Source: JAEUOS01 sp965279115 | Lineage (GTDB): Bacteria; Pseudomonadota; Gammaproteobacteria; Burkholderiales; JAEUOS01 | Assembly: GCA_965279115.1 (NCBI GenBank) | Contig: OZ257137.1 | Coordinates: 5,394,001-5,458,000, forward strand | Length of the DNA: 64,000 nucleotides | Direction: 5' to 3' | Shown here: in pieces, positions 1 to 8,517 of the stretch | How positions within the stretch are numbered: position 1 is the stretch's first letter | Layout of the letters: every line of letters starts with the position of its first letter | Program-made: the position numbers and the translations under genes | The notes under the pieces: generated by a model | The model's database searches: none | What the model was told of the DNA's origin: nothing | What the model saw: the letters and a program-made list of their open reading frames with translations, nothing else

Positions 1-912
1 GCGGCGGCGTCCGGGCAACCCCTGTGGCGCTACGTGTCAGGCGGTCAGCCGGTCGGCATGCCGCTGCCGGAGATCCAGATTCTCGGCGGCGGGGCGCATG
101 CAGGGCGACGCGTCGACCTGCAGGATTTCATGGTCATGGCATTGGGGGCCACCAGCTTTGCGCAGGCTCTCGAAATGACAGCCGAGGTCTACATGGCCGC
201 CGGCAGCCTGATGAAGGCCGCCGGCAAGCTGGCCGGTGTGGCCGACGAAGGGGGCTGGTGGCCGCAGTTCGATGCCAACGAAGAAGCGCTGGAGATGCTC
301 ACCCGCGCCATCGAGCATGCCGGCTTCCGGCCGCTTGCCGATGTGGCGATCTCGCTGGACATCGCAGCCTCCGAATTCGGCAGCAACGGTCAATACACGC
401 TGGGCCTGGAAAAACGCCGGCTCGATACGGCCGGCATGATTGCCATGCTTGGAAAGTGGCTGGACGCGTTCCCGATCGTCTCCATCGAGGATCCGCTGGC
501 CGAGGACGACGAGGCGGGCCTGGTCGAGTTCACCCGCTTGTATGGAAAGCGCTGCCAGATCATTGGTGACGACTACCTGGTTACCAGCGCCTCCCGTGTG
601 ACCCATGCGGCCGGCATCGGTGCGGTCAACAGCGCGCTGATCAAGCTCAACCAGGCCGGCACGGTGACCGAGACCCGCGCGGCGCTCGCAGCGGCAAAGG
701 CGGCCGGCATGAGCGCGCTGGTATCCGCGCGGTCAGGCGAAACCGAGGATGTTGCCATCACGCATCTGTCAATCGGCTGGAACGCGGGCCAGCTGAAAGT
801 GGGGTCGTTCGCGCGCTCTGAACGCATGGCCAAGTGGAACGAAGGCCTGCGGATCGAAGAAAGTGCGGGAATACCCTATGTCGGACGAAAGGCATTGCCA
901 CATCTGCGTTGA
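1..912 (+). CDS. Divergent enolase-family protein (5' end outside window)
   Basis: The reading frame is open from base 1, so the N-terminal domain is cut off by the window edge. The visible part aligns along its whole length with the C-terminal barrel of enolase: GGGAHA, DEGG (about 244-255), SIEDPLAEDD (about 481-510), GDDYLVTS, LIKLNQAGTVTET, SGETED and RIEE. Metal ligands and both catalytic lysines (LIK and QLK) are kept. Two normally invariant positions differ: the QEF glutamate is Asp (codon 124-126) and the SHRSGETED histidine is Ala (codon 727-729). It is therefore probably a paralogue with a changed substrate rather than the housekeeping glycolytic enolase. It is followed 113 bases later by a sugar-type ABC importer, which suggests a role in the same catabolic route; that link is inference. 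Confidence 0.85.
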   Translation, partial: AAASGQPLWRYVSGGQPVGMPLPEIQILGGGAHAGRRVDLQDFMVMALGATSFAQALEMTAEVYMAAGSLMKAAGKLAGVADEGGWWPQFDANEEALEMLTRAIEHAGFRPLADVAISLDIAASEFGSNGQYTLGLEKRRLDTAGMIAMLGKWLDAFPIVSIEDPLAEDDEAGLVEFTRLYGKRCQIIGDDYLVTSASRVTHAAGIGAVNSALIKLNQAGTVTETRAALAAAKAAGMSALVSARSGETEDVAITHLSIGWNAGQLKVGSFARSERMAKWNEGLRIEESAGIPYVGRKALPHLR

Positions 913-1025
913 AATGGTGCGATGCAGCTTGTTACGTTGTCGCGGCGCAGCGAAAATGCGCCGCGTACAACAACAACTGGCGACCATAGCGCCATGCTGC
1001 GGTAGCGTCATCTGAAAGGAAATTC

Positions 1026-2096
1026 ATGGCATCGGTCACCATTGGCCAGGTCCAGAAGTATTTTGGCCAGACCCACATCATCAAGGGCGTTTCTGTCGAC
1101 ATCGCCGATGGCGAATTCTGCGTTCTCGTCGGTCCGTCCGGCTGCGGCAAGTCCACCCTGTTGCGCATGATCGCCGGCCTGGAGGAGATTTCCGGCGGGC
1201 AGATCAGCATTGGCGCGAAGGTGGTCAACGACATGCCGCCCAAGGAACGCGACATCGCCATGGTGTTCCAGAACTATGCCCTGTATCCGCACATGACCGT
1301 GCGCGACAACATGGCGTTCTCGCTGATGCTGGCCAAGAAGGAGAAGGCGTTCATCGAGGAGCGCGTCGGCAAGGCGGCCGACATCCTGGGCCTCAAGTCA
1401 TTGCTGGATCGGTTCCCGCGCCAGTTGTCCGGCGGCCAGCGGCAGCGCGTGGCCATGGGCCGCGCCATCGTGCGCGATCCGCAGGTGTTCCTGTTCGACG
1501 AACCGTTGTCCAACCTCGACGCCAAGCTGCGCGTGGCCATGCGCACCGAGATCAAGGAACTGCATCAGCGCTTGAAGACCACGTCGATCTATGTGACCCA
1601 CGACCAGATCGAGGCCATGACAATGGCCGACAAGATCGTCGTCATGCGCGACGGCATTGTCGAACAGATCGGCTCGCCGCTCGAGCTTTATGATTTTCCG
1701 GCCAACCAGTTTGTGGCCGGCTTCATCGGCTCGCCGGCGATGAATTTCATTCCCGGTACCGTCAAGGGCGGGCAGGTGGCGCTCGAAGGTGGCCTGGCGC
1801 TGCCGATGCCGGACAACGCCCGTGGCAAGGCCGCCGAAGGTCAGCAGGTGATCTATGGCAGCCGGCCCGAGCACATCGACATGGCGTCCGGCAACGAAGG
1901 TGTGCCTACCGAGGTGGTGGTCGTCGAGCCCACCGGCGCCGATACCCAGGTGTTCACCAAGATCGCGGGGGTCGAGGTGACAAGCATCTTCCGCGAGCGC
2001 CACGACTTCCGACCGGGCGCGACCATCCGTCTCAAACCCGATACCAGCCGGGCGCACCTGTTCGACGCCGCCAGCGGCAAGCGCCTGGCGGCCTGA
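1026..2096 (+). CDS. Sugar ABC transporter ATP-binding protein (MalK/UgpC type)
   Basis: Cytoplasmic ATPase that powers a type I ABC importer. The 356-residue length and layout fit the MalK/UgpC family: Walker A GPSGCGKS (about residues 36-43), Q-loop FQNYALYPHM, signature LSGGQRQR, Walker B LFDEP, D-loop SNLDAKLR and switch histidine VTHD, followed by a C-terminal TOBE-like regulatory domain from about residue 235. The start is preceded by an AAAGGAAA stretch. It is the first gene of the importer set with the binding protein and two permeases downstream on the same strand. The family transports sugars, polyols or glycerol-phosphate; the substrate here cannot be read from sequence. Confidence 0.93.
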   Translation: MASVTIGQVQKYFGQTHIIKGVSVDIADGEFCVLVGPSGCGKSTLLRMIAGLEEISGGQISIGAKVVNDMPPKERDIAMVFQNYALYPHMTVRDNMAFSLMLAKKEKAFIEERVGKAADILGLKSLLDRFPRQLSGGQRQRVAMGRAIVRDPQVFLFDEPLSNLDAKLRVAMRTEIKELHQRLKTTSIYVTHDQIEAMTMADKIVVMRDGIVEQIGSPLELYDFPANQFVAGFIGSPAMNFIPGTVKGGQVALEGGLALPMPDNARGKAAEGQQVIYGSRPEHIDMASGNEGVPTEVVVVEPTGADTQVFTKIAGVEVTSIFRERHDFRPGATIRLKPDTSRAHLFDAASGKRLAA

Positions 2097-2177
2097 TGCC
2101 GTTTCGTCAGCGCTAGAATCCCGTTGTTTTTCAAACCCGCAGTCTGCAAGCCTCATCAACAATCGGAGACAACCATC

Positions 2178-3500
2178 ATGGTTCACTTCACCCGTCGCAA
2201 GTTTCTGCAAACTTCCTCGACCGCCGCGGCGGTCACCGCCGGTACCGGCCCGCTGATCTGGGTCAAGGATGCCCATGCACAGTGGAACAATACCCCCGAG
2301 AAGGGCGCCAAGCTGCGCGTGCTGCGCTGGAGCCGCTTCGTGCAGGGCGATATCGATCAGTACATGAAGAACGTGGCAGCGTTCACCGCAAAGACCGGCA
2401 TCGAGGTGCGCGTTGACAACGAAGGCTGGGAGGACGTGCGACCGAAGGCCGCTGTTGCCGCCAACACCGGCGCGGGCCCGGACATCATCCTTTCGACCAA
2501 CGACGACGCCAACCTCTACCCCGAGAAGCTGCTCGACGTCACCGACCTGTGCGAGTACCTGGGCAAGAAGTACGGCGGTTGGTATCCCTCGTGCGAGGCC
2601 TACCTGAAGCCGGATGGCAAGAAGTGGATCGCCGTGCCGCTGGGCTCGGCCGGCGCGATGATGGTGTATCGCGAAAGCCAGGTGAAGGCCGCAGGCTTCA
2701 GTTCGTTCCCGAAAAACACCGACGATTTCCTGAAGATGATGAAGGCCCTGAAGGAGAAGGGCACGCCCGGCGGCTTCGCGCTCGGCAACGCCACCGGCGA
2801 CAGCGGCTGGACCCACTGGCTGCTGTGGGCCTTCGGCGGTTCGATCGTCGACAAGAACAACAAGGTGGTGATCGACAGCCCGGCCACGATCAAGGCGCTG
2901 GAGTACGCGAAGGAACTGTATGCCACCTTCGTGCCCGGCACGCTGTCGTGGCTGGACCCGAACAACAACAAGGCCTTCCTCGACGGCCAGGTCAGCGTCA
3001 CCAACAATGGCATCTCGATCTACTATGCGGCCAAGAATTCCACCGATCCCAAGGTCAAGGAGATGGCGGCCGACATCCAGCACGCCGCCTTCCCGGTCGG
3101 ACCGGTGGGTGTGCCGACCGAGTACCACCTGTTCTTCAACCAGATGGTCATGAAGTACACCAAGTATCCGAAGGCGGCCAAGGAATTCCTGCGTTTCATG
3201 ATGGAGCAGGAACAGTTCGGCGCCTGGTTGCAGGGCTCGGGAGGCTACATCGCGCAGCCGCTCAAGGCCTACGAAGCCAACCCGATCTGGACCGCGGACC
3301 CCAAGCACCTGCCGTACCGCGACGCAGTCAAGAACCTGCGGCCGGCCGGCTATGCAGGCAAACTCGGTTACGCCTCGGCGGGCGCCCTGGGCGACTTCAT
3401 CGTCACCAACATGGTGGCCGAAGCGGCGTCGGGTTCCAAGTCCCCCAAGGAAGCAGCGGAGCGCGCGCAGAAGCGCGCCGAGCGTTACTACAAGGTCTGA
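2178..3500 (+). CDS. Extracellular solute-binding protein, Tat-exported
   Basis: Periplasmic binding protein of family 1 (MalE/UgpB-like), 440 residues, which delivers substrate to the adjacent permeases. The chosen ATG follows CGGAGA by nine bases and starts MVHFTRRKFLQTSS, a twin-arginine signal (TRRKFLQ), with a hydrophobic stretch and DAHAQ cleavage region near residue 37. An upstream in-frame start at 2124 would place extra residues before the signal and is less likely. A TAGAAT -10-like element lies at 2114-2119, without a clear -35, so extra expression of this gene is possible. A UUCG-loop hairpin follows the stop codon. Confidence 0.9.
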   Translation: MVHFTRRKFLQTSSTAAAVTAGTGPLIWVKDAHAQWNNTPEKGAKLRVLRWSRFVQGDIDQYMKNVAAFTAKTGIEVRVDNEGWEDVRPKAAVAANTGAGPDIILSTNDDANLYPEKLLDVTDLCEYLGKKYGGWYPSCEAYLKPDGKKWIAVPLGSAGAMMVYRESQVKAAGFSSFPKNTDDFLKMMKALKEKGTPGGFALGNATGDSGWTHWLLWAFGGSIVDKNNKVVIDSPATIKALEYAKELYATFVPGTLSWLDPNNNKAFLDGQVSVTNNGISIYYAAKNSTDPKVKEMAADIQHAAFPVGPVGVPTEYHLFFNQMVMKYTKYPKAAKEFLRFMMEQEQFGAWLQGSGGYIAQPLKAYEANPIWTADPKHLPYRDAVKNLRPAGYAGKLGYASAGALGDFIVTNMVAEAASGSKSPKEAAERAQKRAERYYKV

Positions 3501-3507
3501 TGTCCGG

Positions 3508-3521
3508 CGGGCTTCGGCCCG
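3508..3521 (+). terminator. Intercistronic UUCG-loop hairpin after the binding-protein gene
   Basis: A 5-bp stem CGGGC/GCCCG closes a TTCG tetraloop eight bases after the stop codon of the solute-binding protein gene. No T run follows, so it is more likely an mRNA-stabilising or partial-termination element than a full terminator. Such hairpins between binding protein and permease genes commonly give the binding protein higher expression. Confidence 0.5.
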
Positions 3522-3645
3522 TTGGAGTCACATCGCGTTCGGCCGCCCGCCTGTTGCAGACGGCCGGCGCGATGGCCGTCCTCTCCGCAGGCGGCCTGGC
3601 AGGTGTTGTGCCCCAATTTCCCAATGACGGCCTTCGGTCGAATCA

Positions 3646-4548
3646 ATGTTCCAAAAACTGCAGAACAGCCGCAACGCGCTCGGATTCATCTTCATGTTTC
3701 CGGCGGCGGTGCTGCTCGTGTTGTTCCTCACCTACCCGCTGGGCCTGGGTGTATGGCTTGGCTTCACCGATGCCAAAGTCGGGCGCCCCGGTGAATGGGT
3801 CGGCATCGAGAATTACCAGTTCCTGTGGGGTGACGCTGTCACCCGACTGGCGTTGTTCAACACGATGTTCTATACCATCATCGCCAGCGTGCTCAAGTTT
3901 TTTCTGGGCTTGTGGCTGGCGATCCTGCTCAACGAAAGGCTCCCGTTCAAGACCTTTTTTCGTGCGGTGATCCTGCTGCCGTACATCGTGCCGACGGCGC
4001 TGTCGGCGATCGCCTTCTGGTGGATCTACGACTCGCAGTTTTCGGTCATCAGCTGGGTGCTGGTCAAGCTCGGCCTGATCGACAAGTACATCGACTTTCT
4101 CGGCGATCCGTGGAATGCGCGCATTTCCGTAATCGCGGCCAACGTGTGGCGCGGCGTGCCCTTTGTGGCCATCACACTCTTGGCAGGTTTGCAGACGATT
4201 TCGCCTTCCCTTTATGAGGCGGCCGCCATCGACGGCGCATCGGGCTGGCAGCGCTTCCGCTTCATCACCCTGCCGCTCCTCACGCCCATCATCGCGGTGG
4301 TAATGACGTTCTCGGTGCTGTTCACCTTCACCGACTTCCAGCTGATTTACGTGATCACCCGCGGCGGGCCGCTCAACGCCACCCACCTGATGGCCACACT
4401 TTCATTCCAGCGGGCGATTTCAGGCGGCGCGCTGGGCGAGGGCGCGGCGATTGCGATCGCGATGGTGCCGTTCCTGCTGGCGGCCATCCTATTCAGTTTC
4501 TTCGGCCTGCAGCGACGCGCATGGCAACAGGGCGGGAGCGACAAATGA
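3646..4548 (+). CDS. Sugar ABC transporter permease (MalF/UgpA type)
   Basis: Inner-membrane permease of 300 residues with six predicted transmembrane segments; the first (about residues 14-34, FIFMFPAAVLLVLFLTYPLG) follows the start closely. The EAA loop that docks on the ATPase is visible as YEAAAIDGASGWQRFRFITLPLL around residues 190-212. It lies 145 bases after the binding protein gene, and its stop codon overlaps the next start as ATGA. No strong ribosome-binding site is seen before the ATG, which suggests it depends on the upstream message. Substrate unknown, probably a carbohydrate or polyol. Confidence 0.92.
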   Translation: MFQKLQNSRNALGFIFMFPAAVLLVLFLTYPLGLGVWLGFTDAKVGRPGEWVGIENYQFLWGDAVTRLALFNTMFYTIIASVLKFFLGLWLAILLNERLPFKTFFRAVILLPYIVPTALSAIAFWWIYDSQFSVISWVLVKLGLIDKYIDFLGDPWNARISVIAANVWRGVPFVAITLLAGLQTISPSLYEAAAIDGASGWQRFRFITLPLLTPIIAVVMTFSVLFTFTDFQLIYVITRGGPLNATHLMATLSFQRAISGGALGEGAAIAIAMVPFLLAAILFSFFGLQRRAWQQGGSDK

Positions 4549-5447
4549 GTATCGAAACCGGCGCGGACGGCGTTTCCGGCGTCAAGGATGACGGCACCCA
4601 GGGCATGGGCTATCTGGAGACCGTGCGCAGCAAGGTCGTCACGATATATCTGCCATTGGCCATCTTCGTGTTCGTCCTGCTGTTTCCCTTCTACTGGATG
4701 GTGATCACCTCGTTCAAGCCGAACAAGGAACTGCTTTCACGCGAAGGCAATCCTTTCTGGGTGATCGAACCGACGCTCGCGCATTTCAAGAAACTGCTGT
4801 TTGATACGGCTTATCCGGAGTGGCTGTGGAACACCGTGCTGGTCTCGGTGGTCGCCACCTTTGTCTCCCTGGCTTGTTCGGTACTGGCGGCCTATGCCAT
4901 CGAGCGCCTGCGCTTCAAGGGCTCTCGACAGGTAGGGCTGGGTATTTTCCTGGCCTACCTGGTGCCGCCTTCCATCCTGTTCATTCCGCTGGCGGCCATC
5001 GTATTCAAGCTCGGCCTTTTCGACACCCGCTGGGCATTGATCCTCACCTATCCCACCTTCCTGATCCCGTTCTGCACCTGGCTCCTGATGGGCTATTTCC
5101 GCTCGATCCCCTACGAGCTCGAGGAATGTGCGCTCATCGACGGCGCGACGCGTTTCGAAATTCTCTGGAAGATCATCCTGCCGCTGGCGGTGCCGGGCCT
5201 GATCTCGGCCGGCATCTTCGCCTTCACGCTGTCGTGGAACGAGTTCATCTACGCGTTGACCTTCGTGTCCTCATCGGAGGTGAAGACCGTTCCGGTCGGT
5301 GTGGTGACCGAACTGGTGGAAGGCGATGTCTACCACTGGGGTTCGCTGATGGCGGGTGCGCTCCTGGGCTCACTGCCGGTGGCGGTGATGTATTCCTTCT
5401 TCGTCGATCACTACGTGTCGGGCATGACCGGGGCGGTCAAGGAGTAG
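4545..5447 (+). CDS. Sugar ABC transporter permease (MalG/UgpE type)
   Basis: Second permease subunit, 300 residues. The start was placed at the ATG that overlaps the stop of the preceding permease (ATGA, 4545-4548), typical of translationally coupled pairs; an upstream ATG at 4521 would add eight residues inside the previous gene. Six hydrophobic segments are evident, and the EAA loop reads LEECALIDGATRFEILWKII (about residues 190-210). Together with the ATPase at 1026, the binding protein at 2178 and the permease at 3646 it makes a complete importer. Confidence 0.93.
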   Translation: MSIETGADGVSGVKDDGTQGMGYLETVRSKVVTIYLPLAIFVFVLLFPFYWMVITSFKPNKELLSREGNPFWVIEPTLAHFKKLLFDTAYPEWLWNTVLVSVVATFVSLACSVLAAYAIERLRFKGSRQVGLGIFLAYLVPPSILFIPLAAIVFKLGLFDTRWALILTYPTFLIPFCTWLLMGYFRSIPYELEECALIDGATRFEILWKIILPLAVPGLISAGIFAFTLSWNEFIYALTFVSSSEVKTVPVGVVTELVEGDVYHWGSLMAGALLGSLPVAVMYSFFVDHYVSGMTGAVKE

Positions 5448-5513
5448 CGCGCCCGCATCCCGGGTCTCTCGCTTATCATTCAGGCTCGTTCAACCTGATC
5501 CGGGAATCAAGCA

Positions 5514-6623
5514 ATGGATGTGCGCGCAGCAGTCTCCTACGAGGCCGGCAAACCGCTGGTCATCGAGACCGTACAACTGGAAGGCCCCAAGGCCGGTGAA
5601 GTGCTGGTGGAAATCAAGGCCACGGGCATTTGTCATACCGACGAATTCACCCGCTCCGGCGCCGATCCCGAGGGCCTGTTCCCGGCCATCTTCGGCCATG
5701 AGGGCGCGGGCGTGGTGGTCGATGTCGGTCCCGGCGTCACCTCGCTCAAGAAGGGCGACCACGTCATTCCGCTCTATACGCCGGAATGCCGCCAGTGCAA
5801 GTCCTGCCTGTCGCAAAAAACCAACCTGTGCACTGCCATTCGCGGTACCCAGGGCAAGGGGCTGATGCCCGACGGCACCAGCCGCTTCTCGATCGGCGGC
5901 AAGAAGATCCATCACTACATGGGCTGTTCCACGTTCGCGAACTTCACCGTGCTGCCGGAGATCGCGCTGGCCAAGGTGCGTGAGGACGCTCCTTTCGACA
6001 AGATCTGCTACATCGGCTGCGGTGTCACCACCGGCATTGGCGCGGTAATCAACACGGCCAAGGTGGAACCGGGCGCCAACGTGGTGGTGTTCGGTCTCGG
6101 CGGCATCGGGCTCAACGTGGTGCAGGGCGCGCGCCTGGCCGGCGCCAACATGATCGTCGGGGTCGATCTCAATCCGGCGAGGAAGCCCCTGGCCGAGAAA
6201 TTCGGCATGACGCACTTCGTCAACCCGAAGGATGTGGGCGGTGACCTCGTTGCCCACCTGGTGGAACTGACCGGCGGTGGGGCGGACTACAGCTTCGAGT
6301 GCATCGGCAACGTGGACGTGATGCGCCAGGCGCTCGAATGCTGCCATCGCGGCTGGGGCGTCTCGGTGATCATCGGCGTCGCTGGCGCCGGGCAGGAGAT
6401 CAAGACCCGCCCGTTCCAGCTGGTCACCGGACGGGTCTGGAAGGGCACCGCTTTCGGCGGCGCGCGCGGTCGCACAGATGTGCCGAAGATCGTCGACTGG
6501 TATATGGACGGCAAGATCAACATCGACGACCTGATCACCCACACCATGCCGCTCGATGACATCAACCGCGGCTTCGACCTCATGCACTCGGGCGAATCGA
6601 TCCGCTCGGTGGTGGTGTACTAG
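5514..6623 (+). CDS. frmA: Class III alcohol dehydrogenase / S-(hydroxymethyl)glutathione dehydrogenase
   Basis: Zinc-dependent dehydrogenase of 369 residues that oxidises the formaldehyde-glutathione adduct (and long-chain alcohols) with NAD. Visible features are the catalytic zinc ligands in GICHTDEF and GHEGAG, the structural zinc cysteines in CRQCKSC...NLC, the conserved CGVTTGIGAV segment and the Rossmann GLGGIG followed by Asp in VGVDLN. It sits 66 bases after the ABC importer on the same strand. No S-formylglutathione hydrolase gene (frmB) or FrmR repressor is adjacent, so its exact physiological substrate is less certain than the family assignment. Confidence 0.9.
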   Translation: MDVRAAVSYEAGKPLVIETVQLEGPKAGEVLVEIKATGICHTDEFTRSGADPEGLFPAIFGHEGAGVVVDVGPGVTSLKKGDHVIPLYTPECRQCKSCLSQKTNLCTAIRGTQGKGLMPDGTSRFSIGGKKIHHYMGCSTFANFTVLPEIALAKVREDAPFDKICYIGCGVTTGIGAVINTAKVEPGANVVVFGLGGIGLNVVQGARLAGANMIVGVDLNPARKPLAEKFGMTHFVNPKDVGGDLVAHLVELTGGGADYSFECIGNVDVMRQALECCHRGWGVSVIIGVAGAGQEIKTRPFQLVTGRVWKGTAFGGARGRTDVPKIVDWYMDGKINIDDLITHTMPLDDINRGFDLMHSGESIRSVVVY

Positions 6624-6637
6624 TCACCATGCCACTG

Positions 6638-6657
6638 CGGGGCCCTGCGGGGCCCCG
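6638..6657. terminator. GC-rich hairpin between convergent genes
   Basis: An 8-bp stem CGGGGCCC/GGGCCCCG with loop TGCG lies between the convergent stops of the class III dehydrogenase and the SDR gene. It has no T run on either side, so it is a weak candidate for a two-way terminator. Confidence 0.4.
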
Positions 6658-6664
6658 TGCGCTC

Positions 6665-7432
6665 CTACATCGACGAAGTCATCCCGCCGTCCACGGTGAG
6701 AATGTGACCGGTCACGAATGATGCCTCGTCGGAGGCGAGAAAGAGGGCAGGTCCGCCGATTTCGGCGGGGTCGCCCCAGCGTGCCATCGGTACGCTGCGC
6801 GCCACGAACGCATTGAAATCCGCGTTCTGGGTAAGCGCCGTGTTCATCTCGGTGGCGAAGAATCCCGGTGCGAGCGCATTGACGGTGATGTTGTGTGGCG
6901 CCAGTTCAACCGCCAGCGAGCGGGTAAGCGAATGCACCGCGCCCTTGCTGGCGATGTAGGCGTGGATGGTGGGGCGCGCCAGCATCGCGCTGATCGATCC
7001 GGTGATGATGATGCGGCCGCGCCTGGCCGGCATCATGCGGCGCGCCGCTTCGCGCGCCAGTGTCCATACCGCGGTGAGGTTGACGTCTACTACGCGACGG
7101 AAATCCTCGGTGGCAAATTCGACGAGCGGTTTGCGATGCTGTATGCCAGCGTTGGCCACCACGATATCGAGCCGTCCGTGGCGCTGCGTGATGCGATCGA
7201 GCGCGGCGGTCTGCGCAGGCTCGTCGGCAACATCGAAGGCGGCGACTTCCGCGCGCCCGTCGGCGGCTTCGATGCGTGACTTCACCGCCTCCAGGGCAGC
7301 AGCGTCGCGCGCGTTGAGCACCACCAGGGCGCCGGCTCGCGCATAGCGTTCGGCGATCGCGGCACCCAGGCCGCGCGAGGCGCCGGTCACCAGCGCAATG
7401 CGCCCGGAAAGCGAGAATGGCTGATCGGTCAT
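6665..7432 (-). CDS. SDR-family oxidoreductase, gluconate 5-dehydrogenase-like
   Basis: Classical short-chain dehydrogenase of 255 residues. It shows the cofactor motif TGASRGLG (about residues 16-23), NAG (NAGIQ), catalytic Ser in ITGSIS, Tyr-x3-Lys in YIASK, and the C-terminal VDGGMTSSM. The NARD segment after strand 2 resembles NADP-preferring members, and overall it is closest in pattern to gluconate 5-dehydrogenase / 3-oxoacyl reductase types. The ATG at 7430-7432 was chosen because the SDR fold begins right after it. It is the last gene of the minus-strand cluster with a TctC receptor and a mandelate-racemase-type dehydratase, which supports a role in sugar-acid oxidation or reduction. 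Confidence 0.87.
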   Translation of the reverse strand: MTDQPFSLSGRIALVTGASRGLGAAIAERYARAGALVVLNARDAAALEAVKSRIEAADGRAEVAAFDVADEPAQTAALDRITQRHGRLDIVVANAGIQHRKPLVEFATEDFRRVVDVNLTAVWTLAREAARRMMPARRGRIIITGSISAMLARPTIHAYIASKGAVHSLTRSLAVELAPHNITVNALAPGFFATEMNTALTQNADFNAFVARSVPMARWGDPAEIGGPALFLASDEASFVTGHILTVDGGMTSSM

Positions 7433-7458
7433 GGTGTTCTTTCTCCCGGCACGGCGGG

Positions 7459-8484
7459 CTACAGGTAGTCGGCGCGGATATCCACGGTCGAGTGTTTGCC
7501 GAGCGCGGCGAAGTTCTGCTCCAGCCACTCTTCGGCGCGCGCCCGTCCGCGGTCCCGCAGGTCGGTGAGGTGGTCCCACGACGGGTCGAGCTTGCTTTCG
7601 ATGCCGAGGTGACCGAGGTCGTGATCCGCACGGATGGCGTGCATGAGCATGTTGCGCAGGCGCGGGGCGAACTCGTCCTTGATCCAGCCGTCGGTGATGA
7701 GTTTCTGCACGAAGGCGATCGCGCGCATCTCCGCCACCAGCGACGAATTGAAGCTGATCTCGTTGATGCGGTCCATGATGTCGCCGGCCGTGCGCGGCAG
7801 ATCCGCCACGTCCAGCGGATTGATGTGCACCACCATCACGTCGGCGGTGGTGGTTTCGTAGATCAACGGGTAGATCGCAGGGTTGCCGACATAGCCGCCA
7901 TCCCAATAGTGCTCGTCGCCGATCTTCACCGCCTGGAACAGGGTGGGCAGGCAGGCCGAGGCCAGCACCGCGTCGGCGGTGACCTCGCGGTTGGTGAATA
8001 CGCGCGGCTTGCCGGTGCGTACATTGGTGGCACAGACGAAGACGCGGATATCGGTACAGGTCTTCAACTCGTCGAACTTCACCACATCCTCGAGGACTTC
8101 CCGCAGCGGGTTGAAGTTGAACGGGTTCAGCTGGTAAGGTGAAAACGTCCGGCTGAGGGTGTCGAACACGGCGTAGCTGGTATCGCGCACTGCCGCGCCG
8201 AACGGCCCGGCCATCGGCAGGTTGCGTATCGGGCTGTAGCGCTCGCCGGCGCTGCTGACCTTGCGCCAGAAATCGTGCAGCGCTGCACGCGCATCGTCGG
8301 GGCCTCCCTTCATGTTGCCGTAGGCGCACACGATCGCGTTCATGGCCCCGGCGCTGGTGCCGCAAATGCCATCGAAGCGGATGCGCCCGTCCTCCAGCAG
8401 GCGGTCGAGCACGCCCCAGGTGAAGGCACCGTGCGAGCCGCCGCCCTGCAGGGCAAGATTGAGGGGCTTTTGCTTGATGGCCAA
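7459..8484 (-). CDS. Patatin-like phospholipase
   Basis: Predicted serine lipid acyl hydrolase of 341 residues. The oxyanion-hole glycine motif GGGSHGAF (about residues 15-22), nucleophile elbow GTSAG (about 43-47) and catalytic Asp in DGGYVGNP give the complete Ser-Asp dyad. There is no clear signal peptide, so it is probably cytoplasmic. Translation appears to begin at TTG (8482-8484), since no in-frame ATG lies nearby and GGAAG precedes it at good spacing. It shares the strand with the neighbouring dehydrogenase and receptor genes, but a metabolic link to them is not obvious. Confidence 0.85.
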   Translation of the reverse strand: MAIKQKPLNLALQGGGSHGAFTWGVLDRLLEDGRIRFDGICGTSAGAMNAIVCAYGNMKGGPDDARAALHDFWRKVSSAGERYSPIRNLPMAGPFGAAVRDTSYAVFDTLSRTFSPYQLNPFNFNPLREVLEDVVKFDELKTCTDIRVFVCATNVRTGKPRVFTNREVTADAVLASACLPTLFQAVKIGDEHYWDGGYVGNPAIYPLIYETTTADVMVVHINPLDVADLPRTAGDIMDRINEISFNSSLVAEMRAIAFVQKLITDGWIKDEFAPRLRNMLMHAIRADHDLGHLGIESKLDPSWDHLTDLRDRGRARAEEWLEQNFAALGKHSTVDIRADYL

Positions 8485-8517
8485 TGGGCTTCCGATACGG
8501 GAGGGCGGGGTATGAGG

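Noticed and set aside
1398..3308. Long open frame on the minus strand opposite the ABC ATPase and binding protein genes
   Set aside because: It is a by-product of GC-rich codon use; the product is rich in His, Arg and Gly without family motifs, while the plus strand encodes two clear proteins.
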